Part shown: piece after piece, positions 9,881 to 18,804 of the stretch | Numbering within the stretch: position 1 is the stretch's first letter | How the letters are laid out: every line of letters begins with the position of its first letter | Assembly (NCBI GenBank): GCA_017399105.1 | Contig: JAFQEJ010000015.1 | Coordinates: 1 to 64,000 of the forward strand | Length of the DNA: 64,000 nucleotides | Direction of reading: 5' to 3' | DNA from: Clostridia bacterium | GTDB lineage: Bacteria > Bacillota > Clostridia > Oscillospirales > CAG-272 | The notes under the pieces: generated by a model | Databases searched by the model: none | Told to the model about the DNA's origin: nothing | Seen by the model: only the letters and a program-made list of their open reading frames with translations | Translations under genes and position numbers: made by a program

Positions 9881-10061
9881 ATTATTTTTCCTCCTTATGC
9901 AAGTTTGATCTCTTGCTGCCGGTCAATGCCGGCTGCCGACCGGTGGTTAAAAGCCCTTGCTTTTCCTTCCGGTTAGATCGGAGCGTTATTTTTGTTGTTT
10001 TTGCTTAAAGCAGTCGGGACAAATCTTTGTGATTCATCCCACGCGAGCCTGTTCGCGCTGA
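9881..10061 (-). other. Long rpsN-rpsH intergenic spacer with a hairpin
   Basis: No convincing coding sequence is seen. On the minus strand the spacer contains an inverted repeat (CCGGTC 9919-9924 with GACCGG 9938-9943) and an AGGAGG site before rpsH. There is no T-run, so it is not an obvious terminator. It could be a processing site or a leader for rpsH; neither can be shown from sequence alone. Confidence 0.4.
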
Positions 10062-10247
10062 TTACCAGGAAGCCTTCTTCACGCCGGGGATCTCGCCCTT
10101 GTAAGCGAGCTCACGGAAGCAGATACGGCAGATACCGTACTTGCGGAGATAAGCGTGAGGACGGCCGCAGATCTTGCATCTGTTGTACTCACGGGTGGAG
10201 TACTTCTGGGGCTTCTGCTGCTTTAAGATCATAGACTTTTTTGCCAT
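10062..10247 (-). CDS. rpsN: 30S ribosomal protein S14, zinc-binding type Z
   Basis: A 61-aa S14 of the short type. Zinc ligands are the pairs CKIC (about residue 24) and CRIC (about residue 40), and the segment [18 protein letters not shown] is diagnostic. It follows rplE, the normal spc order. No zinc-free paralogue is seen in the window. Confidence 0.97.
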   Translation of the reverse strand: MAKKSMILKQQKPQKYSTREYNRCKICGRPHAYLRKYGICRICFRELAYKGEIPGVKKASW

Positions 10248-10261
10248 TGTTAGCGACCTCC

Positions 10262-10801
10262 TTATTTCGAGAACGGAGCGCCCATGAGAGTAAGCAGTTC
10301 TCTTGCTTCCTCATCGGTAGCAGCCGTTGTTACAAAGGCGATATCCATACCGCGGATCTTGTCGATCTTGTCGTACTCGATCTCGGGGAAGATCAGCTGT
10401 TCCTTCAGACCGAGGGAGTAGTTGCCTCTGCCGTCGAAAGCGTTGGGGTTGATACCCTTGAAGTCACGGACTCTGGGCAGGGAGAAGTTGAAGAGTCTGT
10501 CCATGAATTCGTACATACGGTCGCCGCGAAGGGTTACCTTAACGCCGATCTTCATGCCTTCTCTGAGCTTGAAGTTAGCGACAGACTTCTTTGCATATGT
10601 GGGAACTGCCTTCTGGCCGGCGATCATCGAGATCTCTTCGATTACGTTGTCGATAGCCTTGGAGTTCTCCTTAGCATCACCTACACCGACATTGATAACG
10701 ATCTTGTCGAAGCGCGGGATCTGCATGGGGCTCTTGTAGTTGAATTTCTTCATCAGCGCAGGAGCAACTTCATTCTTATAAGTTTCCTTAAGTCTAGCCA
10801 T
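10262..10801 (-). CDS. rplE: 50S ribosomal protein L5
   Basis: L5 binds 5S rRNA and the P-site tRNA. The 179-aa product starts [20 protein letters not shown] and contains [15 protein letters not shown] and [20 protein letters not shown] motifs, then the C-terminal [21 protein letters not shown]. Length is standard. Confidence 0.98.
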   Translation of the reverse strand: MARLKETYKNEVAPALMKKFNYKSPMQIPRFDKIVINVGVGDAKENSKAIDNVIEEISMIAGQKAVPTYAKKSVANFKLREGMKIGVKVTLRGDRMYEFMDRLFNFSLPRVRDFKGINPNAFDGRGNYSLGLKEQLIFPEIEYDKIDKIRGMDIAFVTTAATDEEARELLTLMGAPFSK

Positions 10802-10819
10802 TTCAGTTACACCTCCGCA

Positions 10820-11134
10820 TTACAGTATTTCGCCGCACTTTGTGCAGACGCGAATTTTCTTGCCATCCTCGATCTTGTGACCGGCTCTGACGCCCTTGCC
10901 GCATTTGGAGCAGAACAGCATGACCTTGTCGGCGTAGAGTGCGCCTTCAGCCTTTACGATGCCGCCTGTCTCGCCCTGACGTCTGGGCTTTACATGCTTG
11001 GAAACGATGTTAACACCGTCTACGATTACCTTGCGCTCCTTGGGGGAAACTTCCAGGACCTTGCCCTTCTTTCCCTTGTCGTCGCCGGAGATTACGATAA
11101 CGGTATCATCTTTCTTGATATGAAGAGTTTTCAT
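10820..11134 (-). CDS. rplX: 50S ribosomal protein L24
   Basis: L24 initiates 50S assembly. The 104-aa product has the KOW motif KKDDTVIVISGDDKGKKGKV at the N-terminus. Its C-terminal part holds two CxxC pairs (CSKC, CTKC), a zinc-binding form common in Firmicutes L24. Confidence 0.97.
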   Translation of the reverse strand: MKTLHIKKDDTVIVISGDDKGKKGKVLEVSPKERKVIVDGVNIVSKHVKPRRQGETGGIVKAEGALYADKVMLFCSKCGKGVRAGHKIEDGKKIRVCTKCGEIL

Positions 11135-11151
11135 TGTTCCGATACCTCCTA

Positions 11152-11520
11152 TTATAATACTTCGGGAGCGAGGGAGAGGATCTTGAGGTAATCCTTTTCA
11201 CGAAGCTCTCTTGCCACCGGGCCAAAAATACGTGTGCCGCGGGGGTTCTTGTCTTCCTTAATAATAACTGCTGCATTCTCGTCGAACTTGATGTACGATC
11301 CGTCTGCACGCTTGAGTCCCTTGACGCTTCTGACGATGACAGCCTTGACTACGTCGCCCTTCTTGACCTGTCCGCCGGGAGTCGCCTTTTTAACGGTTGC
11401 AACAACAACGTCGCCGATGTTGGCGTAGCGTCTGCCTGTACCGCCGAGCACTCTAATACACATTAATTCCTTAGCGCCGGTATTATCCGCCACTTTCATG
11501 TATGACTGCTGCTGTATCAC
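11152..11520 (-). CDS. rplN: 50S ribosomal protein L14
   Basis: The 122-aa product starts [20 protein letters not shown], the conserved L14 N-terminus, and contains [20 protein letters not shown] and [19 protein letters not shown]14 contacts h14 of 16S rRNA as an intersubunit bridge. Length is exactly typical. Confidence 0.98.
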   Translation of the reverse strand: MIQQQSYMKVADNTGAKELMCIRVLGGTGRRYANIGDVVVATVKKATPGGQVKKGDVVKAVIVRSVKGLKRADGSYIKFDENAAVIIKEDKNPRGTRIFGPVARELREKDYLKILSLAPEVL

Positions 11521-11565
11521 TGTGCGTTATCCTCCTTCTTCGATACGCTTTTTGACGTATCTACA

Positions 11566-11838
11566 TTACTTAGCCTTTTCGATGATTTCGACCAGGCGCC
11601 ATCTCTTTGTCTTGGACAGCGGACGTGTCTCCATGACCTCGACCTTATCGCCGATGCCGCACTCGTTCTTTTCGTCGTGAACGTGGATCTTGACAGTACG
11701 CTTGATGACCTTGCCGTATTTGGGATGCTTGACGTTGTCCTCGATGGAAACGACAGCCGTCTTATCCATTTTATTGCTTACAACCTTACCGACTCTTGTC
11801 TTTCTGAGGTTGCGCTCTGTAGCTGTTACTTCACTCAT
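11566..11838 (-). CDS. rpsQ: 30S ribosomal protein S17
   Basis: A primary 16S-binding OB-fold protein. The 90-aa product contains [20 protein letters not shown], the signature [20 protein letters not shown] and a short C-terminus. It lies between rpmC and rplN as expected. Confidence 0.97.
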   Translation of the reverse strand: MSEVTATERNLRKTRVGKVVSNKMDKTAVVSIEDNVKHPKYGKVIKRTVKIHVHDEKNECGIGDKVEVMETRPLSKTKRWRLVEIIEKAK

Positions 11839-11859
11839 GACAATTTCTCCTTCCTCAGA

Positions 11860-12048
11860 TTACGCGTTCTTCTCATGAAGAATCGTCATTACGCGGGCAA
11901 TGTCACGCTTGACTTCCTCGATCTTCTTGGGATTGTCGAGCTGATTGATTGCATGCTGGAAGCGGAGATTGAACAGCTCTGCCTTGAGCTCCTTCAGCTT
12001 TGCCTGAAGCTGCTCAGCAGTCATTTCTCTGATTTCTTTGATCTTCAC
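11860..12048 (-). CDS. rpmC: 50S ribosomal protein L29
   Basis: A 62-aa two-helix hairpin protein at the peptide exit tunnel, where it helps recruit trigger factor and SRP. It starts MKIKEIREMTAEQLQAKL and has the conserved ELFNLRFQHAINQLDNPKKI. It begins 5 nt after the rplP stop. Confidence 0.97.
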   Translation of the reverse strand: MKIKEIREMTAEQLQAKLKELKAELFNLRFQHAINQLDNPKKIEEVKRDIARVMTILHEKNA

Positions 12049-12053
12049 TGCTC

Positions 12054-12485
12054 TTATACCTCCCCTTCAGTCTTTGCGTCTTCTCTCTTTACAAACTTGC
12101 ACTTGATAGGCAGCTTGTGGGAAGCAAGACGCATAGCTTCCTTTGCGACCTCCTCGGATACGCCGTCCATTTCGAACATAACGCGTCCGGGCTTAACGAC
12201 TGCAACCCAGTACTCAGGCGAACCCTTACCGGAACCCATTCGGGTTTCAGCAGGCTTTTCGGTGATGGGCTTGTCGGGGAAGATCTTGATCCAAACCTGA
12301 CCGCCACGACGGATGTAACGTGTCATCGCGATACGGGCTGCCTCGATCTGGTTGCTTGTGATCCAAGCGGGCTCGGTTGCGACAAGACCGTACAGACCGT
12401 TGGAAACTGTGTTGCCGCGCATTGCTTTACCTGTAAGTCTTCCGCGGTGTACGCGTCTGTACTTAACTCTCTTCGGCATTAACAT
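12054..12485 (-). CDS. rplP: 50S ribosomal protein L16
   Basis: L16 organises the A-site region of the peptidyl transferase centre. The 143-aa product begins [16 protein letters not shown] and contains the signature [16 protein letters not shown]. Its ATG overlaps the rpsC stop codon (TAATG). A second ATG two codons later gives the usual MPKR start, so initiation at 12479 is an alternative. Confidence 0.97.
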   Translation of the reverse strand: MLMPKRVKYRRVHRGRLTGKAMRGNTVSNGLYGLVATEPAWITSNQIEAARIAMTRYIRRGGQVWIKIFPDKPITEKPAETRMGSGKGSPEYWVAVVKPGRVMFEMDGVSEEVAKEAMRLASHKLPIKCKFVKREDAKTEGEV

Positions 12486-13342
12486 TACTTGTCGCCCCCT
12501 TCGTTCTTATTTGCGGGAGCGGGGCGTCTGCCTGCTCCGTTGTTGTTCTGCGGACGCTGACCGTTGCCGCGGAAGCCGCCGTTTCTGCGGTCGCCGTTTG
12601 CATTTCTGCGGTCACCGTTTCTGCGATCACCTCTGCCGTCGCGTCTGTCGCGTCTGTCGTTCTGCTTGGGAGCAGCCTCTACAGAAGGCATTGTGGTGAA
12701 CTTTCTCTTTACATCCGGGAGAACCTCACCCTTGAAGATCCATACCTTGATACCGATCTTACCGTAGGTGGTGTTTGCTTCAAAGAAACCGTAGTCGATG
12801 TCGGCACGGAGAGTCTGAAGCGGGATGGTTCCCTCGTGGTAGTGCTCTGTCTTTGCGATTTCCGCGCCGCCGAGACGACCGGAAGCACAAATCTTGATAC
12901 CCTTTGCGCCGAGCTTCATGGTTCTCGCGATCGCCATCTTCATTGCACGGCGATAGGAGATTCTGCGCTCGAGCTGACCTGCGATGTTCTCAGCAACCAG
13001 CTGAGCGTTGAGGTCGGGGGATCTGACTTCGATCACATTGACCGATACAGGCTTCTTCACTTCAGCTTCGATCTCAGCCTTGAGCTTTGCGATGTCAGCG
13101 CCGCCCTTACCGATAACGTTACCGGGCTTTGCACAGTGAATGAAGACACGAACCATCTGGCTTGTACGCTCGATTTCGATCTTCGGAACGCCTGCTGCCT
13201 GAAGCTTTTCCTTCAGCATCTTTCTTAATTTATAATCAGATACGAGAGTGTCGCCGAAGGTTTCGTCCTTCTCGAACCATCTCGAATCCCAGTTCTTGAT
13301 AACGCCTACACGTAAACCGTGAGGATTTACTTTCTGACCCAT
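12485..13342 (-). CDS. rpsC: 30S ribosomal protein S3 with long charged C-terminal tail
   Basis: S3 lies at the mRNA entry channel. The product (285 aa) starts [20 protein letters not shown], with GGAGG 11 nt upstream of the ATG at 13342; the longer frame start at 13390 is rejected. The KH domain ([20 protein letters not shown]) and the C-terminal S3 domain ([19 protein letters not shown]) are present. The core ends near residue 220. About 65 further residues are low complexity, rich in Arg, Asn, Gly and Asp with repeats of the type GDRRN, followed by a Pro/Asn part. Confidence 0.97.
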   Translation of the reverse strand: MGQKVNPHGLRVGVIKNWDSRWFEKDETFGDTLVSDYKLRKMLKEKLQAAGVPKIEIERTSQMVRVFIHCAKPGNVIGKGGADIAKLKAEIEAEVKKPVSVNVIEVRSPDLNAQLVAENIAGQLERRISYRRAMKMAIARTMKLGAKGIKICASGRLGGAEIAKTEHYHEGTIPLQTLRADIDYGFFEANTTYGKIGIKVWIFKGEVLPDVKRKFTTMPSVEAAPKQNDRRDRRDGRGDRRNGDRRNANGDRRNGGFRGNGQRPQNNNGAGRRPAPANKNEGGDK

Positions 13343-13370
13343 TCGGAAATTTACCTCCTTCTTTAGGATT

Positions 13371-13706
13371 TTATTCTTTTTCCTTAACAACCACAGTCAT
13401 GTGGCTGGTTCTCTTGAGTATGCGGTTAGCCGATCCTCTTGCTCTGGGCATCAGACGCTTGAGGGTGGGGCCGGGGCATACGAAGCACTCAGAAACATAG
13501 AGCTTGCTCTTGTCCATGCTGAAGTTGTGCTCAGCATTTGCAACAGCGCTGTTCAGCAGCTTGATAAGATATTCAGATGCCGCCTTGGGTGTATTCTTGA
13601 GAATTGCCATCGCCATGTCGACGTCCTTGCCTCTGATGAGATCGAGAACGATCTTGACCTTGCGAGGAGAAATTCTCGCATATCTGAGAATTGCCTTTGC
13701 TTCCAT
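13371..13706 (-). CDS. rplV: 50S ribosomal protein L22
   Basis: L22 lines the nascent-peptide exit tunnel. The 111-aa product starts [20 protein letters not shown] and has the tunnel-loop signature [20 protein letters not shown]. Order rpsS-rplV-rpsC is standard. Confidence 0.98.
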   Translation of the reverse strand: MEAKAILRYARISPRKVKIVLDLIRGKDVDMAMAILKNTPKAASEYLIKLLNSAVANAEHNFSMDKSKLYVSECFVCPGPTLKRLMPRARGSANRILKRTSHMTVVVKEKE

Positions 13707-13748
13707 TAAGATATTTCCTCCCTTCGCTTTTGCGATCTTATATTCTTA

Positions 13749-14030
13749 TCAGTTGCCGTTGTTGGATGTCTTGGAGCCGGCGTGTCCCTTAAAGGTTCTT
13801 GTGGGAGCGAATTCGCCGAGCTTATGACCAACCATGTCCTCGGTGATGTATACCGGCACATGCTTTCTGCCGTCATGAACGGCAATGGTGTGACCGACAA
13901 ACTCGGGGAAAATCGTGGAGGCTCTGGACCAGGTTTTGATGACCTTCTTGTCGTTGGCAGCGTTCATCGCCTCAATGCGGGAGAAGAGCTTTGCTTCAAC
14001 GAAAGGGCCTTTTTTCAGACTTCTGCTCAT
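13749..14030 (-). CDS. rpsS: 30S ribosomal protein S19
   Basis: S19 binds 16S rRNA in the 30S head with S13. The 93-aa product starts [16 protein letters not shown], contains [20 protein letters not shown] and the signature [14 protein letters not shown]. Length is normal. Confidence 0.98.
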   Translation of the reverse strand: MSRSLKKGPFVEAKLFSRIEAMNAANDKKVIKTWSRASTIFPEFVGHTIAVHDGRKHVPVYITEDMVGHKLGEFAPTRTFKGHAGSKTSNNGN

Positions 14031-14049
14031 TACTTGTTACCTCCTATTA

Positions 14050-14883
14050 TTATTTGCCGTTTCTGCGGCGTACGATAAACTTGTCGGTTCTCGCCTTCTT
14101 ATTTCTGGTCTTGTAACCGAGAGCGGGCTTACCCCAGGGAGTTACAGGGCCGGGACGACCGACAGGGGACTTACCTTCACCACCACCGTGAGGATGGTCG
14201 CAGGGGTTCATAACAGAACCGCGAACAGTAGGACGGATGCCCATGTGGCGCTTCTTACCGGCCTTACCGATCTTAACGGTGTCATGCTCGATGTTGCCAA
14301 CCTGACCGATGGTCGCGATGCAGTTGAGGGCAACCATACGAACTTCGCCGGAGGGAAGTCTTACCTGAGCCATGCCGTTTTCCTTAGCCATGAGCTGAGC
14401 TGCGGTGCCTGCGCTGCGAACGAGCTGACCGCCCTTACCGGGGTGAAGCTCGATGTTGTGAATGAATGTACCAACAGGAATGTTTGCAATCGGGAGAGTG
14501 TTGCCGGGCTTGATGTCGGCGTTCTCACCGGTGTAAACGATATCGCCGTCCTTAAGTCCTACAGGAGCGATGATATACTTCTTGTCGCCGTTCTCATACT
14601 CGAGAAGTGCGATGTAAGCGGTTCTGTTGGGGTCGTACTCGATACCGATAACCTTAGCTGCCTGAGTTCTGTCAAGGCGCTTGAAATCGATAATTCTGTA
14701 CTTTCTCTTGTTTCCGCCGCCCTTGTGACGAACGGTGATTCTACCATAGCTGTTGCGGCCTGCGTTCTTCTTGAGGATGACAGTCAGGCTCTTTTCAGGG
14801 CTGAACTTTGTGATCTCCTCGAAGGACGGTACAGACATATTTCTTCTGGCCGGAGTGGTAGGTTTATACTTAATTGTAGCCAT
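14050..14883 (-). CDS. rplB: 50S ribosomal protein L2
   Basis: L2 is required for subunit joining and peptidyl transfer. The 277-aa product has [14 protein letters not shown] near the start, [18 protein letters not shown], and the conserved [20 protein letters not shown] near the C-terminus. It ends with a basic tail. Length is standard. Confidence 0.98.
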   Translation of the reverse strand: MATIKYKPTTPARRNMSVPSFEEITKFSPEKSLTVILKKNAGRNSYGRITVRHKGGGNKRKYRIIDFKRLDRTQAAKVIGIEYDPNRTAYIALLEYENGDKKYIIAPVGLKDGDIVYTGENADIKPGNTLPIANIPVGTFIHNIELHPGKGGQLVRSAGTAAQLMAKENGMAQVRLPSGEVRMVALNCIATIGQVGNIEHDTVKIGKAGKKRHMGIRPTVRGSVMNPCDHPHGGGEGKSPVGRPGPVTPWGKPALGYKTRNKKARTDKFIVRRRNGK

Positions 14884-14897
14884 CTTTTACCCTCCTA

Positions 14898-15191
14898 TCA
14901 GTTCATACCGTCGAAGAACTCGATGGTCTTGGAATCGGGCTTCAGAGTAACGATAGCCTTTTTCCATGCGGACTTGTAGCCTGCATGTACGCCGAGTCTC
15001 TTGGGCTTCTTCTTCATGCTGATGGTGTTGACGCAGAGAACGTCGACCTTGAAGATTTCTTCAACAGCCGCAGCGATCTCGCTCTTGGTTGCGCCGTCCA
15101 TGACCTCGAAAGTGTATTTCTTATCAGCAAGCTTATCCATGCTGGCCTCTGTGATCACGGGTCTGATGATAATATCGTGAGCCGTTTTCAT
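14898..15191 (-). CDS. rplW: 50S ribosomal protein L23
   Basis: L23 sits at the tunnel exit, where it docks trigger factor and SRP. The 97-aa product starts MKTAHDIIIRPVITEASMDK and has the core KYTFEVMDGATKSEIAAAVE. It overlaps the rplD stop codon by one base, indicating coupled translation. Confidence 0.97.
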   Translation of the reverse strand: MKTAHDIIIRPVITEASMDKLADKKYTFEVMDGATKSEIAAAVEEIFKVDVLCVNTISMKKKPKRLGVHAGYKSAWKKAIVTLKPDSKTIEFFDGMN

Positions 15192-15814
15192 TATGCGTAC
15201 ACCTCCTCGATTTTCTGTGCAGCACTCTTATCAACGATGAATGTATCGCAGTTAAGGATGTCATACACGTTGATGGTGTTGAACTGAGCGGTCTTAACGC
15301 CTTCGATGTTTGCAAAGCTCTTTACCAGCTTCTCATCATTGTTCGGGAGAACAACGAGAGGCTTCTTGCCGGCGCCGACTGCCTTGAGCATCTCAGCCAT
15401 AACCTTAGTCTTGTATGCGTCGGTCTTGATCTCGTCGATAACGATCATCTCGCTGTCTGCGACCTTGCCCGACAGTGCACTGATCATTGCAGCGCGCTTT
15501 GTTTTCTTGTTGAGATCTATACGATAGCATCTCGGCTTCGGTCCGAGTGCCACGCCGCCGTGTGTCCACTGGGGAGCGCGTGTCGAACCCTGTCTTGCTC
15601 TGCCGGTGCCCTTCTGTCTCCAGGGCTTTCTGCCGCCGCCCGAAACCTCGGTGCGGGTCAGAGTGCTCTGAGTACCCTGTCTCTGATTGAGCAGGTATGC
15701 TCTGACAGCTGCGTGAAGGACTGCGCCGTTCACATCTGCACCGAATACTGCATCCGACAGTGTGATCTCGCCTGTTTCCTTACCGGCCATATTAACTACT
15801 TTTAAACTAGGCAT
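15191..15814 (-). CDS. rplD: 50S ribosomal protein L4
   Basis: L4 reaches into the exit tunnel; in enterobacteria it also represses the S10 operon. The 207-aa product starts MPSLKVVNMAGKETGEI, contains the loop KPWRQKGTGRARQGSTRAP and ends in a Rossmann-like domain. Order rplC-rplD-rplW is standard. Confidence 0.98.
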   Translation of the reverse strand: MPSLKVVNMAGKETGEITLSDAVFGADVNGAVLHAAVRAYLLNQRQGTQSTLTRTEVSGGGRKPWRQKGTGRARQGSTRAPQWTHGGVALGPKPRCYRIDLNKKTKRAAMISALSGKVADSEMIVIDEIKTDAYKTKVMAEMLKAVGAGKKPLVVLPNNDEKLVKSFANIEGVKTAQFNTINVYDILNCDTFIVDKSAAQKIEEVYA

Positions 15815-15834
15815 CGTAAAAATCCTCCTTCCGC

Positions 15835-16464
15835 TTATTCTTTAACCGTATCTCTGATAAATACGATACTTCCGCGGGAACCGGGAACCGCACCCTTTAC
15901 AGCGATGAGATTCTTCTCCGCGTCAACCTTTGCGACTGTAAGGTTGAGGACAGTGACCTGTTCGTTACCCCACTGGCCTGCCATCTTCTTGTTCTTGAAG
16001 ATTCTTGCAGGGTCGATAACGCCCATGGAACCGGACTGACGGTGGATCGGGCCGATACCGTGAGTCTTGCCGAGCAGGTGGAGGTTCCATCTCTTGATTG
16101 CACCTGTGTAACCGTGACCCTTAGTGATACCGGTGATGTCGACCTTTTCGCCTGCAGCAAAGATGTCTGCGGCGACGGTATCGCCAATGTTGTAACCGGT
16201 GATATCAGCGAGTCTGAATTCCTTCAGGTGCTTTCTTGTGGTGGTGCCTGCCTTCTTGAAGTGGCCTGCTTCAGCCTTGGTCAGCTTCTTCTCAGCAACC
16301 TCCTCGAAACCGAGCTGGATTGCTTCGTAGCCGTCATTTTCCATGGTCTTGATCTGTGCAACGACACAGGGACCGGCCTCAATGACCGTTACCGGGATTA
16401 CGTTGCCTGCTTCATCGAAGATCTGTGTCATACCGATCTTCTTGCCGATGATACCTTTTTTCAT
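15835..16464 (-). CDS. rplC: 50S ribosomal protein L3
   Basis: L3 is one of the first proteins on 23S rRNA. The 209-aa product starts [20 protein letters not shown]. The start at 16464 is supported by AGGAGG 8-10 nt upstream; the 28 extra codons open to 16548 do not resemble L3. The signature [20 protein letters not shown] and the loop [20 protein letters not shown] are visible. Confidence 0.98.
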   Translation of the reverse strand: MKKGIIGKKIGMTQIFDEAGNVIPVTVIEAGPCVVAQIKTMENDGYEAIQLGFEEVAEKKLTKAEAGHFKKAGTTTRKHLKEFRLADITGYNIGDTVAADIFAAGEKVDITGITKGHGYTGAIKRWNLHLLGKTHGIGPIHRQSGSMGVIDPARIFKNKKMAGQWGNEQVTVLNLTVAKVDAEKNLIAVKGAVPGSRGSIVFIRDTVKE

Positions 16465-16618
16465 CTTAGTGTTTCCTCCTGTTTTAGTTATTGGTTGCAC
16501 CAGGGCAACATGACATAAAACTTGCTTCCCGACGCGGTGAGCTGTCATTATGCATCACACACCTCGTCAGACGCTTTGATTTAAGGATGGATTTCACTCC
16601 ATTCCGTGTCAGCTTTAA

Positions 16619-16930
16619 TTAAAGCTTGACTTCAATCTCTACGCCGGCGGGAAGTTCAAGGCTCATGAGCGCATCAGTGATCTTCTGAGTGGGCTTCATG
16701 ATGTCAATGAGTCTCTTGTGCGTTCTCATTTCAAACTGCTCGCGACTGTCCTTATACTTGTGAACTGCGCGCAGGATCGTGACAATTTCCTTTTCGGTCG
16801 GGAGCGGGATGGGACCGGATACGGTTGCTCCGTTTCTCTTGGCTGTCTCAACGATCTTTTCTGCTGCCTGATCAACAAGTGTATGGTCATAGCTCTTCAG
16901 TCTGATTCTGAGTTTCTCGTTAATTGCCAT
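16619..16930 (-). CDS. rpsJ: 30S ribosomal protein S10
   Basis: First gene of the large operon. S10 acts in the 30S head and, as NusE, in antitermination. The 103-aa product carries [20 protein letters not shown] and the [11 protein letters not shown] and [16 protein letters not shown] motifs. A GGAGG site lies just upstream. A leader of over 200 nt separates it from the promoter at 17165-17193. Confidence 0.98.
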   Translation of the reverse strand: MAINEKLRIRLKSYDHTLVDQAAEKIVETAKRNGATVSGPIPLPTEKEIVTILRAVHKYKDSREQFEMRTHKRLIDIMKPTQKITDALMSLELPAGVEIEVKL

Positions 16931-17157
16931 TGCTTTTTGCCTCCTTTTAAAATTGATTAAAATGGGGCTAAATTTTCGAACACGCTGTCGTGCGTTTCAT
17001 GGGCTTCCCCTGAAAATACCGGACAACAAGGGACCATAAGAAACCTTCTCGTCCGGGACACAGATGAGTTCTGCAATTTTTGCGCCCGTTTATCGGACAT
17101 ACTCCACGAAAATTACCCGGATGACTCCGGCAACCTCTCGCTTCATCGCATATCAAG
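16931..17157 (-). promoter_or_regulatory. Structured 5' leader of the S10-spc-alpha operon
   Basis: About 225 nt lie between the probable transcription start (near 17157) and the rpsJ ATG, with no coding sequence. On the minus strand it can form several helices, including GTCCG...CGGAC pairing around a roughly 45-nt loop and a hairpin ACGC/GCGT just before the gene. Leaders that bind ribosomal proteins to autoregulate r-protein operons are known in many bacteria. That this one does so is inference from length, position and structure. Confidence 0.5.
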
Positions 17158-17164
17158 CCTTATC

Positions 17165-17193
17165 ATTATATCACTGTCTCTCGTGATTTGCAA
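17165..17193 (-). promoter_or_regulatory. Promoter of the S10-spc-alpha operon
   Basis: Minus-strand -35 TTGCAA (17188-17193), 17-bp spacer, -10 TATAAT (17165-17170), with a TG one base upstream of the -10. An A/T-rich upstream stretch could act as an UP element. Confidence 0.85.
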
Positions 17194-17326
17194 TAGTTTT
17201 TTGAAGTTTTTTTCGTGCAAAACGGCAAAAATCCGCTCAAATATTAAATATTTACTTATTGTTCATATTTTAAGAATTCTTCCAATCCCCGAATATTACA
17301 TTTATATAACAAAATCCACCATTCCC

Positions 17327-17355
17327 TTGCAATCGACAGCGCTTCGTGATACAAT
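17327..17355 (+). promoter_or_regulatory. Promoter of ireB
   Basis: -35 TTGCAA (17327-17332), 17-bp spacer, -10 TACAAT (17350-17355). It stands back to back with the S10 promoter, and the two -35 boxes are about 130 bp apart. Confidence 0.8.
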
Positions 17356-17406
17356 AGTATCAAGCTAATAAAGCAAAATGTTCCCTTAAGTAAGGAGATG
17401 AATCAA

Positions 17407-17664
17407 ATGCCTGCGAATGAGAACGATAAGACCAGGACCTTCTCGATCCTCGACGACAAAGAGTCCGAGATGAAATATGTACTCGCCACCGTATATGAAG
17501 CGCTCAGCGAAAAAAGCTACCATCCCCTCGACCAGATCGTCGGATATCTCATCTCAGAGGACCCCACTTACATCACAAATTATAAAAACGCGCGCAGTCT
17601 GATCCGCAAGGTTGACCGCATTGAGCTGCTCAACACGCTGGTAAAGAGTTATCTCGGCCTGTAA
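17407..17664 (+). CDS. ireB: IreB family regulatory phosphoprotein (UPF0297)
   Basis: The 85-aa product matches the IreB/UPF0297 family, with [20 protein letters not shown] and the closing half [20 protein letters not shown]. In enterococci IreB is a small negative regulator of cephalosporin tolerance phosphorylated by the IreK Ser/Thr kinase. The start at 17407 is chosen because AAGGAG (17392-17397) lies 9 nt before it; the ATG at 17398 abuts that site. ireB is often next to ruvX and a YrzB-type gene; here it stands alone with its own promoter and terminator. Confidence 0.92.
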   Translation: MPANENDKTRTFSILDDKESEMKYVLATVYEALSEKSYHPLDQIVGYLISEDPTYITNYKNARSLIRKVDRIELLNTLVKSYLGL

Positions 17665-17711
17665 TCAAGGTGCGTCAAGCACACGAAATACATATTGATC
17701 AAATTGCGTAG

Positions 17712-17743
17712 GGCGCGGAGCTTATAAAGTTCCGCGTCTTTTT
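17712..17743 (+). terminator. Terminator of ireB
   Basis: Stem CGCGGA-CTT (from 17714) with AAG-TCCGCG (to 17736), then TCTTTTT. Confidence 0.85.
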
Positions 17744-17751
17744 ATGTTTTC

Positions 17752-17780
17752 TTGACTTTCGGGCAATTCTATTATATAAT
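17752..17780 (+). promoter_or_regulatory. Promoter of ribF
   Basis: -35 TTGACT (17752-17757), 17-bp spacer, -10 TATAAT (17775-17780). Transcription would start near 17787, which rules out the open-frame start at 17752 for ribF. Confidence 0.85.
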
Positions 17781-17811
17781 GATAGAAAGAACAAACAATC
17801 AAGGTACAGTC

Positions 17812-18774
17812 ATGCAAATTTACGATCTCACAACGCCCGAGCCGGAAAGGGTTGACAGCACAGCCGCCATCCGCGCTCTGAAGAAAAACGGTGCCGCCAT
17901 AGCCCTCGGTAACTTCGACGGTGTCCATGCCGGTCATACCGCCATCATCACCACAGCGGTCGCTCATGCCATCGATCACGGTCTTATTCCCGCGGTCTTT
18001 TCCTTCGAACCTCATCCCTCCTTCTTCTTCGGCAGTCCAGCGCCGCAGATTACCCCACTTGCCGATAAGCTGGCTATCATGGAAACTCTCGGCGTCAAAT
18101 ATGCTATCCTCGGAGACTTCGCCGCCCTGCGCGATTTCACCCCCGAACGCTTTGTGGAGGATATTCTCATCGATACCCTCGGATGTACAGCCTCCTTCTG
18201 CGGCTTCAATTACACCTTCGGAAAAGAAGGCAAGGGAAATGCCCGCACGCTGACTACACTGATGGAAGCCCATAACCGTACCGCTGCCGTGCTTCCCCGT
18301 ATCGATATCGACGGCATCCCGGTCAGCTCCACCATCCTCCGCCAGTACATCGAAATCGGCGATATGGAAACCACCGCCCGTCTGCTGGGACGTCACTATT
18401 TCCTCAACTCCCATGTCCGCAGCGGAAAACGACTGGGACGCACCATCGGTGTTCCTACCATCAATCAGTATTTTGAAGGCTCTGCCGTCGTTCCCGCAAA
18501 GGGAGTCTATGCCTGCCGCTGCAGAATCGATGGAAAAGCTTATATCGCCGTCACCAACATTGGCTCCCGCCCCACTGTCAATGCCGACACCGAGGATATC
18601 ACCTGCGAATCCCATCTCATCGGCTACAGCGGCGATCTCTATAACCGCAGCGTCAAGGTTCGCTTCTACAAACGGCTGCGCGGCGAGATCAGGTTCGACT
18701 CGCTTGCATCGCTCAAAGCACAGATCAAGCGCGACGAGCAGGCAGCCATCGCCTATTTCGACTCGATCAGGTAA
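17812..18774 (+). CDS. ribF: Bifunctional riboflavin kinase / FAD synthetase
   Basis: Makes FMN and FAD from riboflavin. The 320-aa product has the N-terminal nucleotidyltransferase domain with ALGNFDGVHAGHTAII (about residues 31-46). The C-terminal riboflavin kinase domain has GRTIGVPTINQY, in which the usual PTAN is PTIN, and later NIGSRPTV with a final Glu-containing helix. The start at 17812 follows the promoter and an AAGG site. No FMN riboswitch was found in the short leader. The next gene, dacF-like, starts 30 nt later and is probably co-transcribed. Confidence 0.95.
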   Translation: MQIYDLTTPEPERVDSTAAIRALKKNGAAIALGNFDGVHAGHTAIITTAVAHAIDHGLIPAVFSFEPHPSFFFGSPAPQITPLADKLAIMETLGVKYAILGDFAALRDFTPERFVEDILIDTLGCTASFCGFNYTFGKEGKGNARTLTTLMEAHNRTAAVLPRIDIDGIPVSSTILRQYIEIGDMETTARLLGRHYFLNSHVRSGKRLGRTIGVPTINQYFEGSAVVPAKGVYACRCRIDGKAYIAVTNIGSRPTVNADTEDITCESHLIGYSGDLYNRSVKVRFYKRLRGEIRFDSLASLKAQIKRDEQAAIAYFDSIR

Positions 18775-18804
18775 GTTTTTTTCCTTATTATAATAGGAGC
18801 TCCA

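Noticed and set aside
9919..9943. Inverted repeat as an internal terminator in the spc operon
   Set aside because: No T-run follows on the minus strand, and termination here would silence essential downstream genes.
17752..17811. Upstream extension of ribF from a TTG at 17752
   Set aside because: That codon is the -35 box of the gene's own promoter, so it cannot be translated from this transcript.
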